Shown here piece by piece: positions 1 to 8,502 of a stretch of 64,000 bases of DNA. Where the stretch lies: the NCBI GenBank assembly GCA_003167415.1, contig PMTF01000016.1, forward strand, positions 62,148 through 126,147, given 5' to 3'. The stretch is from Acidimicrobiaceae bacterium. GTDB taxonomy: Bacteria > Actinomycetota > Acidimicrobiia > Acidimicrobiales > RAAP-2. Position 1 is the first letter of the stretch. Every line of letters begins with the position of its first letter. The notes under the pieces were generated by a model that saw only the letters and a list, made by a program, of their open reading frames with translations, did no database searches and was not told where the DNA came from. The position numbers and the translations under genes were made by a program.

Positions 1-582
1 TTGGACGGAACCAGTTGGGGTCCCCGCCGACGATGAATCGGCGGTGACCGAGGCGGTGAAGGTAACTCCTTGCCCGAAGACCGTCGGGGGCGACGGCGCC
101 GCGCTGATCGACGTTGTGGTGGTAGTTCCATTTACGGTTTGCACAATCGGATCGCTGAGGCTCGTCCCAGATGGCGCCCCCACTGCGAAGGCGGTGATCA
201 GGTGCGTCCCGCCCGACAAACTCGATGTCGTGAAGGACGCTGAACTCGACCCAGTGGGAACGCAGTCGCAGAAAGTACCGAAGTTCGGGCTGAGAACAGC
301 GATTGCGTTCATCGGCTCTAGACCGTCGAAGAAGATGACGTTACCGAATGTAATCGAGTCGACCGTCGCGGTAAAGGTGACGCCCTGGCCCAAGTTTGAA
401 GGGTTGGGATTTGAGCTCACCGTCGTCGGTACGCCATAGCCCGCCGCGGCTGCCGGAAGTGGCGAAATCGTCACCAAGGCAGCACATGCCAGGACAACGA
501 CGACCCACCCTGTAAAGAGACGCTTGAACCTCATGCCGACCCTGTCGCGTCGACCGGCTTTTCCATGGGGTTGGGTGGTCAT
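1..582 (-). CDS. Secreted Ig-like repeat protein, 5' part (runs off the left edge)
   Basis: An open frame of 194 codons runs from an ATG at 582 off the window edge without a stop, so only the N-terminus is present. The start is chosen because GAGGA lies about 6 nt upstream; a second in-frame Met is at 534. After a short basic leader comes a hydrophobic signal segment ending in a run of alanines (about residues 17-44), so the product is probably secreted. The mature part shows two copies of the pattern V-x-G-Q-G-V-T-F-T-A-x-V, separated by about 95 residues rich in Ser, Thr and Gly. This pattern is typical of bacterial Ig-like (Big_3/Big_5-type) beta-sandwich repeats in surface proteins. The repeat region probably continues outside the window. 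It is divergent from the LuxR-family gene and may be its target. Ligand unknown. Confidence 0.75.
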   Translation of the reverse strand, partial: MTTQPHGKAGRRDRVGMRFKRLFTGWVVVVLACAALVTISPLPAAAAGYGVPTTVSSNPNPSNLGQGVTFTATVDSITFGNVIFFDGLEPMNAIAVLSPNFGTFCDCVPTGSSSASFTTSSLSGGTHLITAFAVGAPSGTSLSDPIVQTVNGTTTTTSISAAPSPPTVFGQGVTFTASVTADSSSAGTPTGSVQ

Positions 583-708
583 AAAACGTCCTCGCTCTCG
601 GTCGCTTCTTGTGAACTATCGACACTCTCAACGCCGGCAATCGACAGCGCGACGACGGGTGGAGAGCGTGCTTTTGCAGATCATGCCAGGACAAACAGCC
701 TCTACACA

Positions 709-763
709 TGAGTAATTGTCCTACTCAGCCATGGCTCGCTACCTACTCACCCTGACATGAGTT
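709..763. promoter_or_regulatory. Four TGAGTA/TACTCA half-sites between divergent genes (putative operator)
   Basis: The 202-bp gap between the Ig-like gene and the LuxR-family gene contains TGAGTA (709-714), TACTCA (722-727), TACTCA (744-749) and TGAGTT (758-763). The first pair is a perfect inverted repeat with a 7-nt spacer and the second a near-perfect one with an 8-nt spacer in the opposite orientation. A -10-like TAAGGT follows at 773-778. The layout suits a dimeric regulator controlling both genes; that is inference. Confidence 0.5.
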
Positions 764-784
764 CGGGGGCACTAAGGTCGCGGC

Positions 785-3436
785 GTGGTACAGACCTGGC
801 CGATCATCGGGCGCGGCAAGGAGATCGCCTCCATTCTGGCTGACCTGCGGCGCGGGGTCGGCACCGTGGTCGTCGGAGAGGCCGGGGTCGGCAAGACCAT
901 GTTGGCCCGAGAGGTGCGTCGACGGCTGGACGCGGACGGCTGGCGCACCGATCTCGTGATGTGCAGCGCACGGCCGGGTTTCTCCTTGCCAACCCTCGCG
1001 CAGGCCGTCGCGGTCGAAGGTCCACAAGGTCTGCTCGCGGTGGGTCGGCGACCGCGCCTGCCCCGCTCCCCCAAGGCGACGGTGCTGCTGGTCGATGACG
1101 CGCATCTGCTCGATGAGGAGTCGGCAGAGTTGTTGTGGCGGATGGCAGGGGGTGGCGTGGTACTGGTGGTAGCCACGGTGCGTTTGGGAACGCGGGCTCC
1201 TGATCGGGTAGCCCGACTGTGGGCCGACGGAGCCTGCAGCCATCTCGCTCTTGCACCTTTGGTCGAGGGTGACGTCCGGGCGCTGTTGGAGCTTGTACTC
1301 GGCGGTGACGTAGAGGACCGTCTGCCTCGGTTGCTCGTCCGTCGAGCGGCGGGCAACGCGCTGTTGCTCCGGGAATTGGTGCGATCGGGGGTGGATTCCG
1401 GTGCGATCGTACACAGCCACGAGGTGTGGCGGCTAGCTGGTGAACTTCCCGTCGGTGCTGGGGCGGCTGACCTGATTCGCGGCAACCTCGCCGGGCTGGA
1501 CAGGAACGAACTGCGGGCAGTGCAGTTGTTGGCCATCGGCGAACCGTTGCGCTTGGAGGTCGCGGAGTCCATCATCGGCCACGGGTTGATGGAGGCTTTG
1601 GAGGACAAGAGGATTCTGGCGCTCGTTGACACGATGGACGGACCGGTTCTCACCCTCGGCCATCCGCTCTATGGCGAAGTGCTGCGGGCGGACATCGCGC
1701 CGCTGCGGCTGCGCCGCCTGCAAAGGGAGCTGATTAAGGCCGTCACGCTCGCCGAGGCGCCTATCGCACACGACGTGTTGCGGTCGGTGCTGTGGCGCGT
1801 CGAGCTCGGCGACGTACCCGACCCGGCCGATCTGCTCGCCGCAGCGCGCTTGGCCCGCTCGTTCAGTCATGCCATGGCAGAGCGCCTTGCTCGGGCTGCG
1901 TTGGCGAAGAGCCGGTCCGTCGATGCCGTGGTGCTGTTGGCCGAGATTCTCGTCATGCAGGGCCGAGTCGCCGAGGCAGACCGACTTTTCGACGAGCTGG
2001 CACCGGATTCGTTATCCGACGAGGAACGCCAGACGGTGACCTACGGACGAGCGCTGTGTCAGACGAGGCTTGGCGAGGTCAGCGAAGTCGCCGCGATGAT
2101 CACCGGGGCCGCGGTCGACAAGTCGGCGAACTCACTCCAGGTGCAAGCAATCTACGCGCAGGCGTTGATGCTTAATGGCCGTATCGACGAGGCGATGGTC
2201 ACCGCCCGGCCACTTTTCGATGACGAGTCGGCCGATCCGGTCACCCGCACGATCGCGGCGTGCTCGCTCATCGTCGGCGAGAGCGTCGTCGGCCGGGCAA
2301 GTGACAGTCACCGCGTGATGCGTGAGTCGCTGTCGTTGGCGGAGGCGGCGCGCGCGGTGCTTCCCTTTGGGCTCGGCACGGTGATGGTCGCTGCAACAAT
2401 TGGCCTTTCCCATGCGGGTCGAGTCGACGAGGCCGACCAGATCGGACACCAGATGTATGACCGGGCACTCGCCGAGGACGACGAATGGCTCCGGCCACGC
2501 GGCGCCTCGGGATTGGGCGTCACTGCCTTGATGCGCGGACAGGCCCGGACGGCGACCCGCTATTTCCGTATCGCCGTCGCTTCGCTGAACGAGCTCGACG
2601 GCCAGTACCTGTGTTATAACCTGTCCTTTCTGGCCCGCGGCGCTGCGCTCGCGGGTTTTCTCGACGAAGCACGCAGTGCCCTCCAGGCACCTTCGGAGGC
2701 GCCGCGCTTTCCGTTCTTCGAAGCCGAATGGGCGATCGCTGAGGCCGCGCTGCTGGCCGCCGAAGGCACCTTCGAGGAGGCCGCCGAGCAGGCACTGGTT
2801 GCAGCCCGACAGGCGGCGTCGCTTGGCGAATGGACGATCGTGGGCTTGGCCGCGCACGACGCCGCCCGCTACACCGCAACGCCGGAAGCGGCCGCCCTAG
2901 CCGTCATCGCAGCCGAGCGAGTCGATGGTCCGCTGCATCCCAATCTCGCGGACTACGCAACGGCTCGCGTGGCCGACGACCCGCGGTTGTTGACCATCGT
3001 GAGCGAGCGCTTTGAGGCGCTGGGGACGATCCTCTTTGCCGCCGAGGCCGCCTACGCCGCTGCCCGCGCCTGCCGGACTGGTGGCGATGGACGTGCCGCC
3101 GCGACAGCTACGGTGCGCGCCACCGCCCTGCATGCGCGATGTGAGAACGCATCCATCCCCTGGGTTGCAGGTTTCCAAGCCGACGAGATGCTTACCCGCC
3201 GCGAGCAACAGATCGCGCTTCTCGCGGCAGCAGGTAGTCGCGACAGCGCGATCGCCGTCGAACTCGCGATCTCCGTTCGCACGGTACAGAACCATCTCGC
3301 CCGCGTCTACCGTAAACTCGGCGTCGCCCGTCGCCACGATCTTCCCGGCGCCCTCGCCTTGACGACAGAGGATCGGTCAGGTCCGCGTCACGCCCGAACT
3401 CACCCGCCCCAGAATCCTCACCCCGGAATGAGTTGA
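785..3436 (+). CDS. LAL-type LuxR-family transcriptional regulator with N-terminal AAA ATPase
   Basis: 883 residues, the usual size of large ATP-binding LuxR (MalT/LAL) regulators. The N-terminus has a Walker A (GEAGVGKT, residues 31-38) and a Walker B (TVLLVDDAH, near residue 100). The middle is an Ala/Leu-rich helical region resembling TPR-type repeats, normally a ligand or partner sensor. The last 80 residues carry a LuxR helix-turn-helix starting near residue 801 (LTRREQQIALLAAAG, then SVRTVQNHLARVYRKLGV). The GTG start is supported by TAAGGT exactly 6 nt upstream, which suggests a leaderless transcript. It probably works as an ATP-dependent activator. The only divergent neighbour is the Ig-like surface protein, so control of that gene is the simplest hypothesis. 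Inducer unknown. Confidence 0.9.
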   Translation: MVQTWPIIGRGKEIASILADLRRGVGTVVVGEAGVGKTMLAREVRRRLDADGWRTDLVMCSARPGFSLPTLAQAVAVEGPQGLLAVGRRPRLPRSPKATVLLVDDAHLLDEESAELLWRMAGGGVVLVVATVRLGTRAPDRVARLWADGACSHLALAPLVEGDVRALLELVLGGDVEDRLPRLLVRRAAGNALLLRELVRSGVDSGAIVHSHEVWRLAGELPVGAGAADLIRGNLAGLDRNELRAVQLLAIGEPLRLEVAESIIGHGLMEALEDKRILALVDTMDGPVLTLGHPLYGEVLRADIAPLRLRRLQRELIKAVTLAEAPIAHDVLRSVLWRVELGDVPDPADLLAAARLARSFSHAMAERLARAALAKSRSVDAVVLLAEILVMQGRVAEADRLFDELAPDSLSDEERQTVTYGRALCQTRLGEVSEVAAMITGAAVDKSANSLQVQAIYAQALMLNGRIDEAMVTARPLFDDESADPVTRTIAACSLIVGESVVGRASDSHRVMRESLSLAEAARAVLPFGLGTVMVAATIGLSHAGRVDEADQIGHQMYDRALAEDDEWLRPRGASGLGVTALMRGQARTATRYFRIAVASLNELDGQYLCYNLSFLARGAALAGFLDEARSALQAPSEAPRFPFFEAEWAIAEAALLAAEGTFEEAAEQALVAARQAASLGEWTIVGLAAHDAARYTATPEAAALAVIAAERVDGPLHPNLADYATARVADDPRLLTIVSERFEALGTILFAAEAAYAAARACRTGGDGRAAATATVRATALHARCENASIPWVAGFQADEMLTRREQQIALLAAAGSRDSAIAVELAISVRTVQNHLARVYRKLGVARRHDLPGALALTTEDRSGPRHARTHPPQNPHPGMS

Positions 3437-3536
3437 CATCGAGAAGTAACCGAGCCGGTATCGAGTACTTCACGCACCGCTATGTAGCGCTGCTCAACCA
3501 TGGTCAACTAGATCAACATTGCGGCCTCCTCAAACC

Positions 3537-3687
3537 CTGGACGCGCGTCCAGAACCCGAGTGACAGCGTGTCAGTGTGGTGGATAAGGGTGCGACACACG
3601 TCCCGGAGCCACCGTGGCAGAGGTGGCGAGGTCGAGCCGGAAAGTGAGACGCAGGTCCCAGGTGCCAATGTGGGACACACGTCCCGA
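3537..3687. repeat. Cluster of short palindromes with a repeated GACACACGTCCCG core
   Basis: The 16-bp perfect palindrome at 3537-3552, TGACA-N3-TGTCA at 3561-3573, and two direct copies of GACACACGTCCCG (inside 3591-3606 and 3672-3687). The second copy extends to GGGAC-ACAC-GTCCC, a hairpin with a 4-nt loop; the first has one mismatch in the stem. The two copies are about 80 bp apart. No transposase or integrase is nearby. Confidence 0.55.
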
Positions 3688-3718
3688 ACTTTTACAAGAT
3701 TCTGCAGCATCACACCGT

Positions 3719-3759
3719 GGGCGCTGGGGGACTCGAACCCTCGACCTCAGCCGTGTGAA
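3719..3759 (-). pseudogene. 3'-half copy of tRNA-Val (anticodon loop to acceptor end)
   Basis: Read on the minus strand this matches the 3' half of the intact tRNA-Val at 5059-5132, from the anticodon loop to the 3' acceptor strand. The similarity stops at the anticodon loop; the D arm, 5' acceptor strand and 5' anticodon stem are missing. Of 41 positions, 35 agree; all six differences lie in the T stem, where three bases on each side are changed and four of five pairs still form. A half tRNA in the same orientation, on the 3' side of an intact tRNA, has the geometry of a distal attachment site left by an integrated element. Confidence 0.7.
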
Positions 3760-4152
3760 AGTGTTAAGAACCTTTTCACCAGACGACGCGACACGACGAC
3801 TTAGCACTTGACGAGGAACAATGACAACGCGAGACGACGTGAGAAAACTGCACGTGACGCGATTTGTGGAGCATTTTGTGGGGCAAGATGAATGCAGCCG
3901 TGGTGGGGCTGAGGGGTGATTTAATGAATTGATCTAGGCGACAGACCAGTCAGATCTCACGAACGCAATCGCTCGTCGGCGAAACTCCGTTGCGTATAAC
4001 GTTGGCATGGAATGAGTCTCTTACTCGGGCCCAATTTCAACAACCGTAAGGGTAACAAAACCCGGGACAGGTCAGGTGTACGACTCAGCAGCCACCGACC
4101 AGGTAGCGTTCGCTTCATGTGGCGCGAGCCACTATATAGAGGAGGCCTCACG

Positions 4153-4797
4153 ATGAGTACCACCGCTCGGACCCGTCCCACCAGCCCGCTCCACCGGTCG
4201 CTTCCATTCCGTGCGCTGCTCCTCGGCATCGCTGGCGTCTCAGTTCTCATGGCGGTCCCAGCGGTCGCCCAGGCGGCGACTCGCTCAGGAGTCACGATCC
4301 AGGGGCGTCACACCGTCGCAAGCGATCCGAGGGCGGCCAAGTCGTCAATCTGCGACAAGGTGAGCGCAGCATCCGTCTCGTCGATCATCGGCTACAAAGT
4401 TCCGCCCGCGACCGTCTACACGTTAAGCGTCAAGCCAACGAAGGAAAACTACGAGATCTCTGGGTCAAATACGACCTGCACCTACGGGGCGGAAACGAGC
4501 ATGGCCACGCTCCTCAAGGCTGTCACGCTTTCGTACGAAGTCATCTCGAAACCCATCACGACGTCCGAGATGCAGCAGTCGATCGCCAAGGTGAGCAAGA
4601 GCATCAAGTTCAAGTTCACTGCATACTCCGGTCTCGGCGTCCCTGGCTATTACTTCAAATTGACCGAGGCAGGTATCACGGGTCAGGGAATCACTGGGGT
4701 TGTTAGTGGCACCCATTACTTCGGGGCGAGCGTGGAGAACAAGAATGTGTCGAAGTCGACACTCGCTGCGCTCGCAAAGCTCGCCGAGAAACTTTGA
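4153..4797 (+). CDS. Secreted protein of unknown function
   Basis: 214 residues. The start at 4153 is preferred over the upstream in-frame ATG at 4012 because GAGGAGG lies just upstream and a signal peptide begins directly (hydrophobic core about residues 20-35, then an AQA-A type cleavage site). The mature chain has two cysteines (in ICDKVS and TCTYG) that could form a disulfide, and a region of alternating polar and hydrophobic residues with several Gly/Tyr. I do not recognise a family; a distant link to DUF3558-like secreted actinobacterial proteins is possible but unproven. It lies alone between the half tRNA and the intact tRNA-Val, so it may be cargo of a former mobile element. Confidence 0.7.
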   Translation: MSTTARTRPTSPLHRSLPFRALLLGIAGVSVLMAVPAVAQAATRSGVTIQGRHTVASDPRAAKSSICDKVSAASVSSIIGYKVPPATVYTLSVKPTKENYEISGSNTTCTYGAETSMATLLKAVTLSYEVISKPITTSEMQQSIAKVSKSIKFKFTAYSGLGVPGYYFKLTEAGITGQGITGVVSGTHYFGASVENKNVSKSTLAALAKLAEKL

Positions 4798-5058
4798 GTC
4801 ATTCGTTGGCTCGGCCAGTTCTTACCTAAGCCCATCATCGCTACGGATTGCGTTTCCCTTAACGAGGATGTGTTCGTGACGCACAAAACGACATGCTCTC
4901 GCCTCGTTGGCGATGTAATGACCGCGCAACGCATTGCGAAATCCTCCTTAACCCGAACGGAACTGTCAACCAATCAATCGAATGCCCTCGGCCTAGGATT
5001 CACAGGTTTGAGCGTCCGAGATGACCCGACACATCACGTTTGGTGGGCCGTACAGTGG

Positions 5059-5132
5059 TGGGCGCTACAGGACTCGAACCTGTGACCTCAGCCGTGTGAA
5101 GGCTGCGCTCTAACCAACTGAGCTAAGCGCCC
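5059..5132 (-). tRNA. tRNA-Val (anticodon CAC)
   Basis: A complete cloverleaf can be read: acceptor GGGCGCT pairs with AGCGCCC, D stem GCTC/GAGC, anticodon stem CAGCC/GGCTG with loop TTCACAC (CAC at the centre), and T arm ACAGG-TTCGAGT-CCTGT. The discriminator base is A. CCA does not appear to be encoded in full (the flank reads ACC). It decodes GUG. Its 3' end faces the island with the half-tRNA copy. Confidence 0.95.
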
Positions 5133-5192
5133 GGAACGTCAACCCTAGTTCGCACGGTCACCCGCTTTTCGACATCGTTGTAACCTTCGACC

Positions 5193-5843
5193 GTGCCAGA
5201 CAACGTTGATTCATCTTCCAAACGCTCGCGGTTCCAGCGTCGGGGACGAAGACCATCGGTGGTACCGCGCGAAGTTGTCTTTGGAATGGACCCAATTGAA
5301 CGCAAAGTAAGCCTCTTCGCCGTCGGCCTTGCAGTGATCATCTCGCTCATTTTCGGCATCAATTGGGTCCGGAAGGCAGCTTGGTCTAGTAGTCAGAAAT
5401 TCGTGAAAGGGAAAGCTTGTCCTCCGGCTTTTCCCAATCACGTCAAGGCATATTGTGCTTTAGTAAGTGCTCAGAGTCATTGGGCCACTCAATTCCTCTT
5501 CGTCTTCGTAATTGGACTGGTCATCCTGATCTTTGCACTTCGACGCAAAAGGGCGGGCGTCGCCTGTTTCGCTTGTTTCTTGGGTATCGCTCTGGGACTC
5601 TTCGGTGTTGTCTTCTTATTCTTGGGCGTGTGGCTCATCGTGCGGGCCTTTCGCCTGCAGCGCTACGGCGAAGCGTCGTGGAGTGGATCGAACAAAGTGG
5701 CTCGTGAGATGGCCCAAGCGAGGAAAGAGGGCCGTGATCCCGCGCCCAAGGCGTCGGCCAGCCCGACTCCCGCCCCGGGTCCGGTGGCGCCCCCCTCGGC
5801 GTCGAAGCGTTACACCCCGAAACAGAAACCGCGCAAGCGTTGA
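5193..5843 (+). CDS. Membrane protein of unknown function with basic proline-rich tail
   Basis: 216 residues. The first 40 are Arg/Ser-rich. Three hydrophobic segments follow (about residues 42-58, 98-112 and 121-150), with two cysteines in the loop after the first. The last 45 residues are rich in Pro, Ala, Lys and Arg, probably a disordered cytoplasmic tail. The GTG start has TAACCT exactly 6 nt upstream, a leaderless-type promoter. The next gene begins 3 nt after its stop, so the two form an operon with the PlsC-like acyltransferase. I do not recognise the family. Confidence 0.7.
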   Translation: MPDNVDSSSKRSRFQRRGRRPSVVPREVVFGMDPIERKVSLFAVGLAVIISLIFGINWVRKAAWSSSQKFVKGKACPPAFPNHVKAYCALVSAQSHWATQFLFVFVIGLVILIFALRRKRAGVACFACFLGIALGLFGVVFLFLGVWLIVRAFRLQRYGEASWSGSNKVAREMAQARKEGRDPAPKASASPTPAPGPVAPPSASKRYTPKQKPRKR

Positions 5844-5846
5844 ACC

Positions 5847-6584
5847 GTGCCAAACCTCGGTCTTGACTATTCCACCAAATGGGGCCGTTCTCCCGGGATT
5901 CGAGTCGTCCGCAATCTGATTCAAGAGACGTTCCTGGTTCCCTACACGCGTTATCTCTCCACGCTCGAGGTACGTGGTCTAGAGAAGATCCAAGGGGACG
6001 GTCCGTTCATCTTCACGGCGAACCACACGAGCAACATGGACACGCCACTGGTCATCGCCGCTCTGCCGGGCTCCATCCGTCGTCGTCTGGTGGTCGCCGC
6101 GGCCATGGACAACTTCTTCATGGACTCCGGTCGCGCCTTTCGAACCGTCCTCGTGTTCAACGCCATACCGATTGACCGACACAAGGTGAATCGGCGTAGC
6201 GCGCAGATCGCCTTCGATCTGGTGCAGGAGAATTGGAATCTGCTGATTTATCCGGAGGGCGGTCGTTCACCCGACGGTGATCTGCACGAGTTCAAGGGCG
6301 GCGCGGCCTACCTCGCCGAACGCTCCATGAAGCCCGTCATCCCGGTGTACATTCACGAGTCGGGCTGGCTCCAGGGTCCCAAGTACGCCAAGGCCGCCAA
6401 GTTCGCCTCCGCGCCCGACCGGCATCGTCATCACGTCATCGTGACCTTTGGCGACGCCATGCACGTCGAAGAAGGTGAGAACATTCGACGGTTCAACAAT
6501 CGGATCGTCGACGCCGTCGAGCAATTAGGGCGCGAAGTGAGCGGCGACGCCACCTACGGCGTCAAGCACGCCGAAGGACTTTAA
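5847..6584 (+). CDS. 1-acyl-glycerol-3-phosphate acyltransferase family protein (PlsC-like)
   Basis: 245 residues, a normal length for the PlsC superfamily, which transfers acyl groups to lysophosphatidate in phospholipid synthesis. The catalytic HX4D motif is seen as NHTSNMD (about residues 61-67) and the glycerol-phosphate binding block as YPEGGRS (about residues 134-140, a G for T change from the usual EGTRS). The GTG start follows the membrane protein stop by 3 nt, so they are cotranscribed. The stop overlaps by a few bases the stop of the convergent gatD. Substrate cannot be fixed from sequence. Confidence 0.88.
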   Translation: MPNLGLDYSTKWGRSPGIRVVRNLIQETFLVPYTRYLSTLEVRGLEKIQGDGPFIFTANHTSNMDTPLVIAALPGSIRRRLVVAAAMDNFFMDSGRAFRTVLVFNAIPIDRHKVNRRSAQIAFDLVQENWNLLIYPEGGRSPDGDLHEFKGGAAYLAERSMKPVIPVYIHESGWLQGPKYAKAAKFASAPDRHRHHVIVTFGDAMHVEEGENIRRFNNRIVDAVEQLGREVSGDATYGVKHAEGL

Positions 6585-7258
6585 GAGCTCAGTACTCGAC
6601 AGCGCTCTTGATAGAGCAGGTCGGCCGCGCTCGTTATCGGATCGAGCTCAGCGCCGACGACCGAGGCGAGGATCTCGTCGCAGAACCAGGGGTTCATCGC
6701 GAGCACCGGTCCGTGGGCGTAGGTCGCCCAAATATTCTTGGTGCGATAGCCGTCGAGCTTGGCGTCGTTGCCGCGTCCCTTCACCACCGTCCCCAGGGCG
6801 TTGACGCCGCCCGACAGCGTCGTTCGTCCCCCGTGATTCTCGAAGCCGACCAGTAGTTGGCCGTCGACGCGCGTCGCGAGTTCACCGACCGAGCGGCGCT
6901 CGCCGCGACTCGTCACGACGTCGACCAGGCCGAGTCCTTCGTACTCGTCGTCGCCCTCGACGCAGAACGTCAGGCCGAGAATCTGGAGACCGGCACAGAC
7001 CGCAACGACGTACGCGCCGTCACGTACGCGCGACCCGAACGACGACGTTCGAAGCAGATCCGCGGCCAATCGCTGGGGACCGTCCTCTCCCCCGCCGAGC
7101 AGATAGAGCGACGCGTCGGGGACGGTGTCGTTGAGTCCCACGCTGATCAACTCCACGTCGATGCCGCGGCGGCGAGCGCGCTCGTACACGGCGAGACCGT
7201 TGCCCCCATCGCCGTAGGTGCCGAGAAGCTCGGGGTAGAGAATGCAGATCGTCGTCAC
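6581..7258 (-). CDS. gatD: Lipid II isoglutaminyl synthase, glutamine amidotransferase subunit
   Basis: 225 residues of the CobB/CobQ-like class I amidotransferase fold. The nucleophilic Cys lies in VCAGLQILG and the catalytic His in YAHGPVL near residue 189. In the MurT/GatD complex this subunit hydrolyses glutamine and passes ammonia to MurT, which amidates the D-glutamate of lipid II to D-isoglutamine. The ATG overlaps the murT stop by 4 nt, so the two are translationally coupled, the arrangement seen in staphylococci, streptococci and actinobacteria. Confidence 0.93.
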   Translation of the reverse strand: MTTICILYPELLGTYGDGGNGLAVYERARRRGIDVELISVGLNDTVPDASLYLLGGGEDGPQRLAADLLRTSSFGSRVRDGAYVVAVCAGLQILGLTFCVEGDDEYEGLGLVDVVTSRGERRSVGELATRVDGQLLVGFENHGGRTTLSGGVNALGTVVKGRGNDAKLDGYRTKNIWATYAHGPVLAMNPWFCDEILASVVGAELDPITSAADLLYQERCRVLSS

Positions 7259-8472
7259 GGTACGGACCGCCCCAGCCAGTCGTTGAAGGCCGTGTAGTTC
7301 GCCAACACCGAGACGGTGTCCTTGGACGCCGGCATTGACGAGTCATCGTCAACCACGACGTAGTCGATCTGTCCGTAGTCGAGTCGGGTGGCGAGGTCGA
7401 GACGGCGATCGCCGAAGCAGTAGACGCGGTGTCCGCGCAGCAATTCAAAGGGCACATCGTAGAGCCACGACGGATCGTGGCCGTCGGCCACGCGCGCGTT
7501 GATGGCGACCCAGACGTCCGAGTCATCGTCGGGCAACGTCGCCAACATCGCCGCGAATCCGGAGGGATTCTTCGCCAACAAGAGTCGTAACGTGTGACCA
7601 TTCCAACGTCGAACGCTGAATCGTCCCACGACACTGTGGATCGCGTTGACGCGGCGCACCGCTTCGTCGAGGTCGATGTCAACACAGTGAAGCGCGGTCA
7701 GTGCCATCGTCGCGTTGGATCGGTTGAATTCACCGGGCATCGACAGTTCCAACGTCACGGTGGCGCCGTCAATCACCAGTTCGTCACCGAGGATCGCCGT
7801 GAGCGCTACCGGTTTGGCGAAGCCACAGGTGCAGTGCCATGAGTTGCCCACGTGACTGATGGCGAGCGTGCATTTGGGACACGAGAGAGCGTCGGCGATC
7901 CACGTCGTGGGCACGTCGCACCAGACGGCATTCGCGCGGACTTCGGCGGCGTAGACGACGAGCGGGTCGTTCGCGTTCGCGACCACCAACAGATTCGTGT
8001 CGTCGTGGACCTCAAGAGCTTTGCGCCACCGTTCGGCCAAATGTCGCACTTCGTTCGCGCGGTCCAACTGATCGCGCGACAGGTTCAACAAGACGACGAC
8101 GTGAGGACGCGTGGACGTCAGGGTGTCACCCAGCCACGCCTCGTCAACTTCGAGGGCCACGTGATCGTTCTTCGATTCCACGAGCGCCGCGACGTGACCC
8201 GCGGGCATGTTGGCGCCGGTCTCATTCGTGGTGACCGACCCTCCCCAACCCGCCACGACCATCGACGTGGTCGTCGTCTTTCCGTTGGTGCCGCTGACGA
8301 GGATGACGGTGCGTCCCCGGGTGAGCGACGTGACCAGGTCCGGTGCGATTTTCATGCCGACTCGGCCACCGATGACGGTGCCGGAACCCCGCCCGGTCAT
8401 GCGCGAGACCCGGTTCACGGTTCGAATGGCCACGGCGGCGACACGGTCTCGCAGAATCGTTGATTTGGCCAT
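7255..8472 (-). CDS. murT: Lipid II isoglutaminyl synthase, Mur ligase-like subunit
   Basis: 405 residues from the ATG at 8472. An upstream in-frame ATG at 8511 is rejected because it lies inside a stable hairpin. The ATP loop SGTNGKTTTT is seen near residue 60, and the Cys4 zinc ribbon that marks MurT among Mur ligases is present (CPKC, then CTCG about 16 residues later). The C-terminal domain is the DUF1727 type. It works with the overlapping gatD product to amidate lipid II at the inner face of the membrane. TAGCGT lies 7 nt upstream of the chosen start and no Shine-Dalgarno is seen, so the transcript may be leaderless. Confidence 0.92.
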   Translation of the reverse strand: MAKSTILRDRVAAVAIRTVNRVSRMTGRGSGTVIGGRVGMKIAPDLVTSLTRGRTVILVSGTNGKTTTTSMVVAGWGGSVTTNETGANMPAGHVAALVESKNDHVALEVDEAWLGDTLTSTRPHVVVLLNLSRDQLDRANEVRHLAERWRKALEVHDDTNLLVVANANDPLVVYAAEVRANAVWCDVPTTWIADALSCPKCTLAISHVGNSWHCTCGFAKPVALTAILGDELVIDGATVTLELSMPGEFNRSNATMALTALHCVDIDLDEAVRRVNAIHSVVGRFSVRRWNGHTLRLLLAKNPSGFAAMLATLPDDDSDVWVAINARVADGHDPSWLYDVPFELLRGHRVYCFGDRRLDLATRLDYGQIDYVVVDDDSSMPASKDTVSVLANYTAFNDWLGRSVP

Positions 8473-8502
8473 AGATATAACGCTAGGTCCCGAGAAACAC
8501 AA

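Larger units (their letters stand above)
3437..4152. other. 716-bp gap with no convincing gene, containing palindromes and a half tRNA
   Basis: The short frames here have no ribosome-binding site, no recognisable family and atypical composition, so I call no gene. What can be seen: a perfect 16-bp palindrome (CTGGACGC/GCGTCCAG, 3537-3552), TGACA-N3-TGTCA (3561-3573), a repeated hairpin core (3591-3606 and 3672-3687), a copy of the 3' half of tRNA-Val (3719-3759), and GTGAAA-N13-TTTCAC starting at its break point. The last part leads into the promoter and ribosome-binding site of the gene at 4153. Confidence 0.6.

Noticed and set aside
743-1653. Long open frames on the minus strand opposite the LuxR-family gene
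   Set aside because: They are antisense to a well-supported gene, have Arg/Pro/Ser-rich shadow composition and no ribosome-binding site.
3463-3475. 13-mer GAGTACTTCACGC also present near 15006
   Set aside because: Two copies in unrelated contexts without flanking similarity; probably chance.
3583-3591. DnaA-box-like TTATCCACC (minus strand)
   Set aside because: A single box with one mismatch to TTATCCACA, with no cluster and no replication gene nearby.
4870-5085. Frame overlapping the tRNA-Val on the opposite strand
   Set aside because: It runs antisense into the tRNA gene and has no ribosome-binding site.
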